A DNA stretch of 64,000 bases from Streptomyces sp. DH5 (GCF_020873915.1 NZ_JAHWGP010000005.1:220425-284424), one strand, 5' to 3'; positions 9,726 through 18,545 are shown, counted from the first letter of the stretch. Numbers and translations: made by a program. The notes: generated by a model not told the origin, from the letters alone.

Positions 9726-10811
9726 TCACAGCCGCTTGGCGCTGCGCAGGGTCTTGGCGTAGTAGCCGTTGCCGTCCAGGCGGGAGACACCGCCGATGTC
9801 GCCGATGGTCGGGCCGTTGACCTCCTCCCGGCTGGAGATGAAGATCAGGTGGCCCTCGGTGTCGTGGCCGAGCACCATGCCCACATGGTCCAGCCGGTCC
9901 TTGGTGCGGGCGTCGAGCTTGAAGAAGACGAGGTCGCCGGGCTGGAGCTGGTCGATGTTGGACGGGCGGTCGTCCGACGACACTCCGGCCAGCGGGAGAA
10001 CGTCGGCGCCCTCATCGGAGCGCGCCATACCGTTGGCGGTGCGCGGGAGGCCGTCGCCCGAGGCCGTGTCCGAGGACATCAGGGGGTAGCGGGCGCGGTA
10101 GCCGAGCACCATGCGGATGTATCCGGAGCAGTCGAGCGCATTGGCGCGCATGGTCTCCGGCATGCCGATCGTGCCGTCCCGGAAGGGGTACTGGACGCCG
10201 AGGTAGTCGTAGAAGTCCGACTGCTCCAGACGCAGGTCGCCGCCCTCGGCGCCGACGGGGTTCAGCGGCCCGAAGTGCGCGTCACCGGCGTAGGTGGTGC
10301 CACGCTCGTCCTTCTTCTTCGGTGCGCCCGCCACGTACTGGAAGGCGACCGCGAACAGGTCGTCCTCCTTGCTGTCCCGGTACTCGGCGTACCACTCCTT
10401 GAACCACTTCTTCTTTTCGGCGCCCTTCTTCCATGCCTCGGGCATGAGCCGGACCCAGTCCGTGGTGGAGACCTTGGAGGAGGTGGAGGTCGGCTCCTCG
10501 AAGGTACGAGCCGGGCCGGTGAGCGTGCCGGTGCGCGCCCCGTCGGTGAAGACGGCCTGGATACGGCCGTCGCCATCGCGCAATACGGAGCGCGCGGGGT
10601 TCTCCAGCCGGGACCAGCGTTCCTCGCCCCTGGCCTTGGACGTACCGGAGCCGCCGCCCCCGTCCAGGACGCCGACGTTCCTGACCTCCGTGATGCCCGG
10701 CTTCTCCTGCTTGCGCAGTTCCACCGTGAGATAGCCGGAGGTTCCCACGAGTGCCAGCACCACGAGACCCGAGACGACCGGACGCGACTTCTTCTTCGCT
10801 TTCCCTGCCAC
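9726..10811 (-). CDS. Membrane-anchored NlpC/P60 peptidase, candidate PGA hydrolase
   Basis: A 361-residue protein with a lysine-rich N-terminus, one membrane helix (about 13-30), an extracellular linker and middle region (31-215), and a C-terminal NlpC/P60 domain. The catalytic Cys is C228 in ANALDCSGYIR and the His is H309 in DRLDHVGMVLG. NlpC/P60 enzymes cut gamma-D-glutamyl bonds in peptidoglycan stems. Bacillus subtilis PgdS, encoded next to pgsBCA, is such an enzyme acting on PGA. Because this gene closes the capB-capC cluster (34 bp after capC, GGAGGAG before GTG 10811), I infer that it trims, releases or attaches PGA. Ordinary wall hydrolysis is the alternative. Confidence 0.78.
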   Translation of the reverse strand: MAGKAKKKSRPVVSGLVVLALVGTSGYLTVELRKQEKPGITEVRNVGVLDGGGGSGTSKARGEERWSRLENPARSVLRDGDGRIQAVFTDGARTGTLTGPARTFEEPTSTSSKVSTTDWVRLMPEAWKKGAEKKKWFKEWYAEYRDSKEDDLFAVAFQYVAGAPKKKDERGTTYAGDAHFGPLNPVGAEGGDLRLEQSDFYDYLGVQYPFRDGTIGMPETMRANALDCSGYIRMVLGYRARYPLMSSDTASGDGLPRTANGMARSDEGADVLPLAGVSSDDRPSNIDQLQPGDLVFFKLDARTKDRLDHVGMVLGHDTEGHLIFISSREEVNGPTIGDIGGVSRLDGNGYYAKTLRSAKRL

Positions 10812-10845
10812 CGTTCACTCCTCCGTTGTCATTGGTCAGTGGTTC

Positions 10846-11328
10846 TCAGACGGTGGGCATGACGCCGAGCAGCAACCCGCCGGCGACGACGATGTAGGCC
10901 ATGAGGGAGACGGTGCCCGTGGCCAGCAGGGTGGCACCCTTGGGCTGCCGCACCATCTGGTAGGCGACCAGACCGGGCACGATGAACCCGAGGGTCTGGT
11001 TGCCGTACAGCAGCGGGAACTCCATCGAGAGCACGATCATCACCGTGGCCTGGAGGAGCACGCCCAGCAGCACCACCGCGGCGAACAGCCGCTTGCCGTA
11101 GAGAATCACCAGCCGCTGCATGATCTTGGTTCCCGCGTAGGTCAGCGCGGTGACACCCACCATCATGGCCGCACGCTGCAGGTCCTCGACGAGGGTCAGC
11201 GCGATCCAGCCCGGCGTGATCATGCCACCAGGGGACAGATTGGTGGTGAGGTAGCACAGCAGCGAGAAGAACAGGCCTATGGCAATGCCCAGGGCGGCCA
11301 TCTCGGGGGTCAGTGCGGCGGTGGTCAA
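10846..11328 (-). CDS. capC: Poly-gamma-glutamate synthase membrane subunit CapC/PgsC
   Basis: A 160-residue hydrophobic protein with four or five membrane helices. It has the CapC/PgsC hallmark of a short N-terminal helix followed by NLSPGGMITPGWIAL, and QTLGFIVPGLVAYQM further on. In Bacillus this subunit forms the membrane part of the PGA ligase with CapB/PgsB. I chose TTG 11328 because GGAGA precedes it; ATG 11301 is an in-frame alternative with a weaker site. It follows capB by 52 bp on the same strand. Length and motif order match the family. Confidence 0.88.
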   Translation of the reverse strand: MTTAALTPEMAALGIAIGLFFSLLCYLTTNLSPGGMITPGWIALTLVEDLQRAAMMVGVTALTYAGTKIMQRLVILYGKRLFAAVVLLGVLLQATVMIVLSMEFPLLYGNQTLGFIVPGLVAYQMVRQPKGATLLATGTVSLMAYIVVAGGLLLGVMPTV

Positions 11329-11380
11329 CGGAGTCTCCGGCAGGTGAACGGGGTGGGCGAGGCGGGCGGCCCGCGAGGGG

Positions 11381-12919
11381 TCAGTGGCGCGGGGGTGGTC
11401 CGCCGCCCTCGGCGGTCGGATACCGGCTTCCGTCGTGAGGGTCGTGCGGCTCATGCGGGTCGGCGAAGAACGGGTCGTCGTAGTACCGATAGGGCTCAGG
11501 GCCGGGGGCGTGCGACTGCCCCTGCTCATAGGCCCCGTACTGCTCCGGCTGTGTGTACTGCCCCTGGATGCCGGCGGGCTGTGCCGGGATGCGGACCACC
11601 GGGATCTCCTGGGTCTGCGAGGCCTGGTAGCGCTCTTCGTACGCAGTCGGGTAGGAGGCGTACGGGTCCAGGCGAGGACCCGGAGCCGGAGCCGGAGCCG
11701 CGGCTGCCGCTCTCGGCGTGGTGTCGCCGGTGTCGCTCTCGTCCGCCGGGAGTTCGGCCAGGTACTCCAGGAGTTCCTCGCCCTGGCCGTGGATGTTGCC
11801 GATGGCTACCAGGGAGGAGCCGTCGGACATACGGCCGAGCAGGGTCGGCATGAACTCGTCGGCAGAACGCCGCTCACCGCCCAGGTCGACCGCCCGGTCC
11901 CGCCACTGGGCGGGAATGGCGTCGATGGCGCTCTTGGCCGGGTGCCCGATGACGAAGACGTTGTCCGGTTCCAGATCGGGGATGATCTCGCCCATCTGCC
12001 CGTTGCGCTCCACGCGGTCCGGACGGCAGTTGATCACGACGTTGAGCGGGCGGCGGATCGCTCCGAGGTCGAGCAGCTGATTGATGTTCATCAGCGTCGA
12101 CTCGGGGTCGTTGGCGGCGAAGACGTTGGCGAAGGCGAGCCGCTTGCCCTCGGGCGCCACATAGCGTTCCACGGAGAGCACACCCGGGTCCGGCGGAGCG
12201 TCGTACATGCCCTGGAGGGCCACCTTGCGCTCCACCCCGAGCAGGTCGGCGACGACCAGGGCGATGGCGACGTTCTCCTTGAAGGTGAACCAGCTGAAGC
12301 CGCGCAGTTCTTCGTCGGTGACCATCTCGGGGTCGGCGTAGATCAGTTCGCAGTTCCGGGCGTCCGCCTCCTCCTGGAGGATGTGGAAGCGCTCCTTCTC
12401 CGCGGTGACACAGATGCCGCCCTCGGGCATCGAGCGGCACAGCGAACGGGCCACGTCGTCCAGGGTCGGGCCCATCTCGGCGAGGTGGTCCTCACGGACG
12501 TTGCAGAGCACGCCGATCGTGGAGCGGATCAGCTTGCTCTGGTTGACCTCCTGCAGGGCCGGCATGACCGCCATGCACTCGATCACCAGGGCGTCCGGAC
12601 GGTAGGTGGCGGCCCTGCGGACGATGCCGATCTGCTCGACGACGTTGGCGATGCCGAACTTGCGGTAGACCGGCTCCTCGGTGGCGTCGGGGTGGATGAA
12701 GCGTGCGGCCGTGCCGGTCGTCTTGGCCACGGTGACCAGGTCACCGCCACGCAGCGCGCCCGCACAGAGCCGGGTGATGGAGGACTTGCCGCGGATGCCG
12801 TTGACGAGCACGCGGGACGGGATGGAGTGCAGGGACGCGAAGTGCCGCCGCTGCTCCACGATGCCCGCGACGAGCAGGAACAGGCTGCCGGCCAGCAGGA
12901 CGAAGTACAGGTAGAGCAC
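11381..12919 (-). CDS. capB: Poly-gamma-glutamate synthase CapB/PgsB with long C-terminal tail
   Basis: ATP-dependent amide ligase of the Mur-ligase type that polymerises glutamate through gamma bonds. An N-terminal membrane helix (about 2-20) is followed by the P-loop GIRGKSS at 41-47, the VAKTTGTAAR segment, ECMAVMPALQEVNQ and CNVREDHLAEMGPT, all typical of CapB. The core ends near residue 391, matching the 393 residues of Bacillus PgsB. It then runs on for about 120 residues rich in Pro, Tyr, Gln and Ala and ending in His/Pro/Gly, which looks disordered and is not in the Bacillus protein. GTG 12919 starts 6 nt after the upstream stop with GGAGGAAGG, so the two genes are probably translationally coupled. 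Confidence 0.93.
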   Translation of the reverse strand: MLYLYFVLLAGSLFLLVAGIVEQRRHFASLHSIPSRVLVNGIRGKSSITRLCAGALRGGDLVTVAKTTGTAARFIHPDATEEPVYRKFGIANVVEQIGIVRRAATYRPDALVIECMAVMPALQEVNQSKLIRSTIGVLCNVREDHLAEMGPTLDDVARSLCRSMPEGGICVTAEKERFHILQEEADARNCELIYADPEMVTDEELRGFSWFTFKENVAIALVVADLLGVERKVALQGMYDAPPDPGVLSVERYVAPEGKRLAFANVFAANDPESTLMNINQLLDLGAIRRPLNVVINCRPDRVERNGQMGEIIPDLEPDNVFVIGHPAKSAIDAIPAQWRDRAVDLGGERRSADEFMPTLLGRMSDGSSLVAIGNIHGQGEELLEYLAELPADESDTGDTTPRAAAAAPAPAPGPRLDPYASYPTAYEERYQASQTQEIPVVRIPAQPAGIQGQYTQPEQYGAYEQGQSHAPGPEPYRYYDDPFFADPHEPHDPHDGSRYPTAEGGGPPPRH

Positions 12920-12925
12920 GGCGGG

Positions 12926-15247
12926 TCACCTTCCTCCGGTGCCGAGCCGGGGCTCGGCGGACCGGCGTGCCTGGTTCTGGCGGCGGGCCTGCAACTGCTG
13001 GCGGATCAGTTCGAGGCTTCGGACCACGGCCCCGACCTCGTCCTGGTAACGGGGGAAGTGCACGGTCTTGAGGTCTCCGTCGGCGAGCTTCTCGGCGTCG
13101 GCGGCCAGTGCCCGCAGGGGTCGTGCGACGACCAGATACACCCAGCCCAGACAGACGACGATGGCGGCGAGGCCGAGCAGGCCGGCGAGCACACTGCGGT
13201 CCTCGCGTTCGTAGGCGGCGATCTGGAGGTGCCCGGCGTCCTGCCAGCTGACGACGGTCCAGCCGAGATCGGACGCGACGCCCCCGCCCGAGAAGGGGGC
13301 TGCGGCGGCGACGGTGACGCTGCCGCCGTCGCGGATGAGCAGCCCGTTCTCGACAGGTCCGGCACCGACGCGCACACCGGCCGCACGCACCAGGTCGGGC
13401 AGGGCGTCGTCGGGCAGGCCCTCGAAGGCCAGGAAACCGTCGCTGGCGGCGAGGGTGCGGGCGTCGGCGTCGACGACCCGGACCTCGCCGAGGCCCGGTC
13501 GCTTGAGCAGCGAGTTCAGGAACTCCACGCGTACCTCGCCGACGAGCGTGGTGCCCTTGTGCCCGGGCACCGGCGCGCCGGCCTGGACCACGGGTTTCTT
13601 GCCCCCCTTGCCGGAGACCCGGACCAAGGGCAGATCCTTGTCGTCGCTCCAGGCGTGCGGATCGCCGCCGGCCCGGGCAGCGACCTCGCCGGCCCCGGTC
13701 ACGACGTACAGCGCCTGGTAGCGGGTGTGCTCACGCAGAGCGTCCGTCAGCAGTTTGCCGGTGGCATTAGGATCGTCGAGGTCGATCAGACGGGAGGTGG
13801 AGACCAGGTCGGCCTGGGCCTCGTTCAGCGCGCGACGGACGCGGTCGGCCACCAGGTCGGTACGGTCGCGCTGGTCGTTGACCATGGTGGCGGGCACGCT
13901 GACCGACTCGTCGGTGCGGTTCAACAGCAGGCCGACGGGCACGCACCAGAGCAGCAGCAGAACGGCGGTCACCGCGAGGGGCACGCGCATGCCGAAGCGG
14001 ATCCTGCCGCGCCCGGCGCCGGGTCCCTCGTCCGTGTCGGAGCCGGAGCCGTCGAGCTGGGTCCGCATCCGTTCCAGGGCAGCGCCGATCCGGGCGGCCT
14101 CGCCCCAGCGGGGCACCGAGACGGGCCGGGTCAGGTCGCCGCGGGCGAGGCGGCGGGACTCCAGGAACAGCCGCAGCAGCGGTCGCTGCGCTGTCGTCCA
14201 CAACAGGGCCGCCGCCACCAGACCGAGCACGATCAGCGCGCCGGCCGCGATCAGTCCGTACAGTTCCCGGCCGGTGTCGGCGGCGCTCTGCTGTTGGACG
14301 ACGGGGAGCATAGCCACCACGGTGAGGCCCAGGCCCGCGGCGACGCTGTCGCCCTCCTCCGGGTCGGAGGAGGCGAGCGAGGCGTATCCGGCGGTGGTGA
14401 CACGGCCGCTGTAGTCGTCACCCAGCAGGGTCCCGCTGACGCCGGGGTAGCCGCGTGAGCCGGGCTTCTTGGCGCTGACAGGGTGCTTCTCGGTGTGGGC
14501 GGCGGCCTGGTCGGAGAGGAGTGACATCTGCTTCTGGAGGAACGCCAGTTCCTCGCGCTGCTTGTCGGAGTTGAGCGCCTCGGACTCCTCGAATCCGGCC
14601 GTGGCGAGGATCTCCCCGTCCCGTGCCACGACCGACATCGTGCGGAACGGACCCATGGTGACGTTGGGCACCGCCAGACTGTTGGAGGCGACCAGCAGCT
14701 GCTGCGGCCCGTCCTTCCAGTCGAGGACCGCCATCGTCATCAAGCGGACGTCACCGGTCTCCAGCCGCACCATGCGCGGAGTGAGGGCCTGCTCGCCGGT
14801 GAGGACACCCTTGTCGATCCAGGCGAGAGGAATCCTTTCACCACGCGCGGCGAGCACATCCCCGCTCTCCAGATTCAGCACCGTGGTGCCGGTCCACTTC
14901 TGGTACGTCTTCCCCAGGTCGGACAGAACGTCTTCCGGCTCGACCCGCTCACCCTTGTTCAGCGCTTCGGCAGTGCGCACCAGATCCGTGACCCGCTCGT
15001 CGATCGAGGCGCGGAGCGCGATGGCTCCGTCCTCCGCGAAGTGCTGCTGAGAGGTCAGCACCGCCTGGGGCACCACCGCGTCACCACCGGGCCCGAGTAC
15101 CTTGGCGGTCAGACCGGCGAGTGCGACGATCAGCAGGCACAGCACTGCGATCGGGGGGCGGATGCCGCCCAGGAGCGGCATGTCCGCACGCCTGCGGTTG
15201 CGTCGCCGCCTTGCATGCCCGGCGTTCGCGGCACGACTCGATGTCAC
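12926..15247 (-). CDS. Tandem Cache-like/HAMP membrane protein without output domain
   Basis: A 773-residue protein made of two similar sensor units. Unit 1: helix 33-51, an outside domain of about 280 residues, helix 329-352 and a HAMP segment 353-398. Unit 2: helix 419-443, an outside domain of about 240 residues, helix 687-708 and a second HAMP 708-753 (RPLRALAADAEKLADGDL). Only about 20 basic residues follow, with no kinase, cyclase, phosphatase or methyl-accepting domain. The outside domains look like Cache sensors. GTG 15247 has AAGGAAG at good spacing, and an upstream TTG at 15328 was rejected. Its stop is 6 nt before capB, so it is likely to sense a signal or partner the PGA synthase. 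The function is inferred only from context. Confidence 0.8.
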   Translation of the reverse strand: MTSSRAANAGHARRRRNRRRADMPLLGGIRPPIAVLCLLIVALAGLTAKVLGPGGDAVVPQAVLTSQQHFAEDGAIALRASIDERVTDLVRTAEALNKGERVEPEDVLSDLGKTYQKWTGTTVLNLESGDVLAARGERIPLAWIDKGVLTGEQALTPRMVRLETGDVRLMTMAVLDWKDGPQQLLVASNSLAVPNVTMGPFRTMSVVARDGEILATAGFEESEALNSDKQREELAFLQKQMSLLSDQAAAHTEKHPVSAKKPGSRGYPGVSGTLLGDDYSGRVTTAGYASLASSDPEEGDSVAAGLGLTVVAMLPVVQQQSAADTGRELYGLIAAGALIVLGLVAAALLWTTAQRPLLRLFLESRRLARGDLTRPVSVPRWGEAARIGAALERMRTQLDGSGSDTDEGPGAGRGRIRFGMRVPLAVTAVLLLLWCVPVGLLLNRTDESVSVPATMVNDQRDRTDLVADRVRRALNEAQADLVSTSRLIDLDDPNATGKLLTDALREHTRYQALYVVTGAGEVAARAGGDPHAWSDDKDLPLVRVSGKGGKKPVVQAGAPVPGHKGTTLVGEVRVEFLNSLLKRPGLGEVRVVDADARTLAASDGFLAFEGLPDDALPDLVRAAGVRVGAGPVENGLLIRDGGSVTVAAAAPFSGGGVASDLGWTVVSWQDAGHLQIAAYEREDRSVLAGLLGLAAIVVCLGWVYLVVARPLRALAADAEKLADGDLKTVHFPRYQDEVGAVVRSLELIRQQLQARRQNQARRSAEPRLGTGGR

Positions 15248-15388
15248 CGGTTTTCTTCCTTGGTCGCTGCGGGTATCCAGCGCTCGCTGGACGCACCGCT
15301 CGCGCGGTCGTGCGACGCCGTCACTCAAAAGACTGATAGATGCTGCAAAAGTTGCGCTCTGGGCTGGACAAGGGGACTGTGTTGCTCG

Positions 15389-16591
15389 TCACTCCCTCGA
15401 GGAAAGCGGCTTCAGGCCGTCGCCTCCCGGAGCACCGCGGTTGTAGAGGAACCCGCTGGTGCGTTCCTCCGCGAGCCGATAACGGGAGAGCCGCTCCTCG
15501 GAGAGATCACCGGGCTTGTCCAACACTGTCTGCACATCGCTCACCCGGTGGTCCACGACCGCCCCGTCCGGCTGCTTCTCCCCCGGCTGGACCTCGGCCG
15601 GAATGTCCACCAGCGTGGTGCGGTAGCGGGCGCTGACGTCCCACCCGTCCGCGGTCTCCCGGAACTCGAACCAGCCGATGGCGCCCTCCTCGGTGATGCC
15701 GCTGGGGGAGGAATGCCGGGCCACCTGGTTGCCGAGACTGTAGGCGACCCACGTCCCGTTGACTTTCTGGATCGGCTGCACGACATGGGAGTGGTGACCG
15801 ATCACGAGGTCGATGCCCGTCTTCTCACTGATCCACTGCGCCAACTGCGTCTGCGAGGTGCTCGGCTCGTTGTAGTACTCGGCCCCCCAGTGAACGGACA
15901 GGATGACGACCTCGGCGCCCTCCTCCCGGGCGCGGGTCTCGGCCTTCAGGATCCCGGCCGAGCTGGTCTTGTTGAGTATCCAGCGCTTGCCCTTCGGCGT
16001 GGGGTGAACGAAGGACTCCCAGGAATACGAGAGATGCGCGACCTTGACGCCTTTGACGTCACGGATATTGATCTTCTCGGCTTCCTTCGCCGTCCGCGCC
16101 GAGCCAGTGTGTCCCAGCCCCACCTCGTCCATGGCGTCGAGGGTGGTGCGTACGCCCTTCATGCCGTGGTCATACGTGTGGTTGGAGGCGGTGGAGCAGG
16201 TGTCGTACCCCACATCCTTGATCGCCGTCAGAATCTGCGGAGGAACCAGGAACTCCGGGTACCCCTGGAAGGGGCCCTTGGGCTTGCCGACGGGTGTCTC
16301 CATGTGACAGATCGCCAGGTCGGCCTTGCTGATGACCGGCTTCACCCCGGCGAGGAGCGGCCGGAAGTCCAGTCCCGCCTCGCCCTCGCCGGTCTCCTCC
16401 GCGTCCTTGGCCGCCTGTTCGATCAGCTCGGGATGGATGAGGATGTCGCCTGCGGCGGCCACGGTGAACGAACGGCCACCAGGTTTCGCCAGCGGCTCCA
16501 CGGCCTCGGAACCACACGCGACGGTGACGGACATGGCTGCCACCAGGATCGCAACGGCCCGACCCATACGGAGAGACTTACGGAATGTCAC
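15389..16591 (-). CDS. capA: CapA/PgsA-family PGA biosynthesis lipoprotein
   Basis: A protein of about 400 residues with a signal peptide ending in a lipobox (VTVAC, Cys26), then a CapA domain (PGA_cap, metallophosphatase-like). Visible motifs are AAGDILIHPEL, ICHMETPVG, TASNHTYDHG, SVHWGAEYYN and VIGHHSHVVQP followed by YSLGNQV. CapA/PgsA is needed for PGA export or anchoring outside the membrane in Bacillus. GTG 16591 gives a signal peptide with a proper basic n-region; ATG 16567 is the alternative. No ribosome site is clear, so translation may be leaderless. It is the first minus-strand gene of the PGA cluster and overlaps or abuts the divergent gene at 16585. Confidence 0.9.
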   Translation of the reverse strand: MTFRKSLRMGRAVAILVAAMSVTVACGSEAVEPLAKPGGRSFTVAAAGDILIHPELIEQAAKDAEETGEGEAGLDFRPLLAGVKPVISKADLAICHMETPVGKPKGPFQGYPEFLVPPQILTAIKDVGYDTCSTASNHTYDHGMKGVRTTLDAMDEVGLGHTGSARTAKEAEKINIRDVKGVKVAHLSYSWESFVHPTPKGKRWILNKTSSAGILKAETRAREEGAEVVILSVHWGAEYYNEPSTSQTQLAQWISEKTGIDLVIGHHSHVVQPIQKVNGTWVAYSLGNQVARHSSPSGITEEGAIGWFEFRETADGWDVSARYRTTLVDIPAEVQPGEKQPDGAVVDHRVSDVQTVLDKPGDLSEERLSRYRLAEERTSGFLYNRGAPGGDGLKPLSSRE

Positions 16592-17568
16592 TGCATCATG
16601 GTCACATGCGCCACCCGGGAGACCCTCGCCTCACGATTACAAGACCGTCACGCTTTGTGTACGTTCTCGGCGTCATCGGTGCGTTTCTGGCGCTGACAGC
16701 CTGTCAGGCGGCCTCCGGACCCACCACGAAGGACTCCGAACCGACGGCCCGGGAACTGGTGGACCTGCGCGGCCGGATCCTGTCGTACACGGCCGACATG
16801 ACCTCCGACGGTCCCTACTCCCCACCCGACGACGAGCAGCGCGGACGACTGGCCCGGGGAGTCGAATATCTGCTGGCGGGTGACGCAAGTGAGGCCGAGC
16901 GGCTGCTCGCCCCGATCGGACTCGGTGTCACCCGGCTCACCGACACCCAGTCAGGCCGTCGCTACGACGAGGTCGCGGCCACCGGATCGGGCGAAAGCTC
17001 GCGGTGGGGCAGGCTCTATGTGAACGCGGATTCCCGCCTCCGCTGGAACGTACAGGTGCCCCATCCCATGTCCGACCGCAACACCGAGGCCCTCGGCGTA
17101 CGCCTGCTGGAGGGGACCCCCGGCGGCGCACTGGTCCTGGCCGGTGCTCACCGCAAGGCCGGGCGGGCGAACACCGCCGATGTCGCCCACCGCGAGGACA
17201 GCGCCTTCCACAGCATCGTCCTGGAGCTGCACAAACGCGGCGTGCCCGGAGTCCAGCTGCACGGGTTCGCCGAGTCCAGCACGGACCGGTACGACGCCGT
17301 CCTGTCCACCGGCGCGGCGCAGAGCGCACCCGGCGAGGTCTCCGCCCTGGCGGACCGCATGGAGTCGGACGGGCTACGGGTCTGCCGGGGCTGGTCGGCC
17401 CGATGTCCTCTGGAAGGTGCGACGAACGTCCAAGGCCGGGCCGCCCAGCGGCTGCATGCGACCTTCGTCCACCTGGAACTCGCCCCCGACGCCCGAGGAG
17501 ATGGACGCGACGCCGACGATGCGGCGAAGGCCGTGGCCGGCCTGCTCGCCGATTGGGCGGACGGCTGA
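16585..17568 (+). CDS. Lipoprotein with PGA-hydrolase-like motif order
   Basis: A 327-residue protein with a lipobox (LTAC, Cys40), then a region of unknown role and a C-terminal domain from about residue 150. I see VPHPMSDRNTE, LAGAHR, DVAHREDSAFHS, GVQLHGF, NVQGR and FVHLELAPDAR. The order His/Glu pair, Ser-x-x-His, HG, Asn-x-x-x-Arg and LEL-x(4)-R resembles the zinc-peptidase-like phage PGA hydrolase family (PghP, PF05908), but this is only my motif reading. ATG 16585 has GGAGAG 9 nt upstream; ATG 16606 is an alternative. It diverges from capA with almost no gap, so both promoters must lie inside the other gene. It may cut or process PGA. Confidence 0.65.
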   Translation: MSLHHGHMRHPGDPRLTITRPSRFVYVLGVIGAFLALTACQAASGPTTKDSEPTARELVDLRGRILSYTADMTSDGPYSPPDDEQRGRLARGVEYLLAGDASEAERLLAPIGLGVTRLTDTQSGRRYDEVAATGSGESSRWGRLYVNADSRLRWNVQVPHPMSDRNTEALGVRLLEGTPGGALVLAGAHRKAGRANTADVAHREDSAFHSIVLELHKRGVPGVQLHGFAESSTDRYDAVLSTGAAQSAPGEVSALADRMESDGLRVCRGWSARCPLEGATNVQGRAAQRLHATFVHLELAPDARGDGRDADDAAKAVAGLLADWADG

Positions 17569-17583
17569 ACAGACCGGCCGGGT

Positions 17584-18441
17584 TCAGCAGCAGCCGCTCG
17601 CCGGCAGCGACCGCTTGTTGCGGGCCTCCTTGCTGCGGGCGGCCAGCAGACCGTCGGCGGGGTAGCCGACCTCCTCCAGGGTGAGACCGTGCGGGCGTAC
17701 GACGTGGACGGCCGAGTCCCGTACGCCCGCGGCGAGCACCTTGCCCGGCCAGTCCGCCGGACGGTGACCGTCACCGACGAACAGCAGCGCGCCGATCAGC
17801 GAGCGCACCATGTTGTGGCAGAAGGCGTCCGCGCGGACCGTGGCGGTGATGATCCCGTCCTCCCCCCGCACCAGGCTCAGCTCCTGGAGCGTCCGGATGG
17901 TCGTCGCGCCCTCGCGCCGCTTGCAGTACGCGGCGAAGTCGTGCTCCCCGAGCAGCCCGCGTGCCGCCTCGTTCATGGCGTCGACGTCCAACGGCCAGTC
18001 GTGCCACAGCACGTGTCCGCGCAGCAGCGGATCCACCCCGCCCGGGTTGTCGGTGACCCGGTAGGCGTAGCGCCGCCAGATCGCGGAGAACCGCGCGTCG
18101 AACCCGGCGGGCGCCTCCCGGAGCGCCCACACCCGTACGTCCCTCGGCAGCCGCCCGGCGAGCCGCTTGAGCAGCTTGGTGTGGTGCTCTGCCCACACCT
18201 CCCGGGGCAGATCGACGTGCGCGACCTGGCCCCGGGCGTGCACACCGGCGTCGGTCCGCCCCGCGACGGTCAGCTCGTACGCCGTCCCGCCGGACCGCGT
18301 CACGGTCCGCAGCGCGTCCTCGATCTCGCCCTGTACGGTCCGCCGCCCGCCGGCCTGCTTGGCCCAGCCGGAGAACCCGGCGCCGTCGTAGGAAAGGTCG
18401 AGCCGCACCCGCACGAACCCCGGCCGCACTTCGTCACTCAC
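17584..18441 (-). CDS. truA: tRNA pseudouridine(38-40) synthase TruA
   Basis: Converts uridines 38-40 of the tRNA anticodon arm to pseudouridine. The 285-residue protein has [16 protein letters not shown] near the N-terminus, the catalytic [13 protein letters not shown] with its Asp, and the C-terminal [13 protein letters not shown] motif. GTG 18441 is preceded by GAGAGG at good spacing; an ATG at 18462 is in frame but overlaps the terminator tail. It follows rplQ, as in many bacteria, but a strong terminator stands between, so it probably has its own promoter or depends on readthrough. It converges with the lipoprotein gene ending at 17568, 15 bp away. Confidence 0.96.
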   Translation of the reverse strand: MSDEVRPGFVRVRLDLSYDGAGFSGWAKQAGGRRTVQGEIEDALRTVTRSGGTAYELTVAGRTDAGVHARGQVAHVDLPREVWAEHHTKLLKRLAGRLPRDVRVWALREAPAGFDARFSAIWRRYAYRVTDNPGGVDPLLRGHVLWHDWPLDVDAMNEAARGLLGEHDFAAYCKRREGATTIRTLQELSLVRGEDGIITATVRADAFCHNMVRSLIGALLFVGDGHRPADWPGKVLAAGVRDSAVHVVRPHGLTLEEVGYPADGLLAARSKEARNKRSLPASGCC

Positions 18442-18470
18442 ACCAAAGATCCTCTCACCCATGCAAAAAA

Positions 18471-18502
18471 GCGGGCCCGCTCCTCGAAAGGAACGGGCCC
18501 GC
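18471..18502 (-). terminator. Rho-independent terminator of the rpoA-rplQ operon
   Basis: The arms 18471-18484 and 18489-18502 form a 14-bp stem with a cgaa loop. One C/A mismatch (18480/18493) becomes a G-U pair in minus-strand RNA. Six Ts follow at once on the minus strand (18465-18470). Confidence 0.95.
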
Positions 18503-18506
18503 AGCA

Positions 18507-18545
18507 GCGCCCCGGAGGGGCGCGGGGAACTGCGCGACCAGCCAC
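18507..18545. repeat. GC-rich intergenic repeat, copy 1
   Basis: A 39-bp element: a small hairpin (gcgcccc, 3-nt loop, ggggcgc) followed by ggggaactgcgcgacc. It matches the copy at 19205-19243 in 37 of 39 positions. I recognise this as a sequence seen widely between Streptomyces genes; its role is unknown. Confidence 0.8.

Noticed and set aside
11384-14458. A 1024-codon plus-strand open frame across capB and the HAMP gene
   Set aside because: It is antisense to two well-supported genes and its composition is typical of GC-bias shadows.
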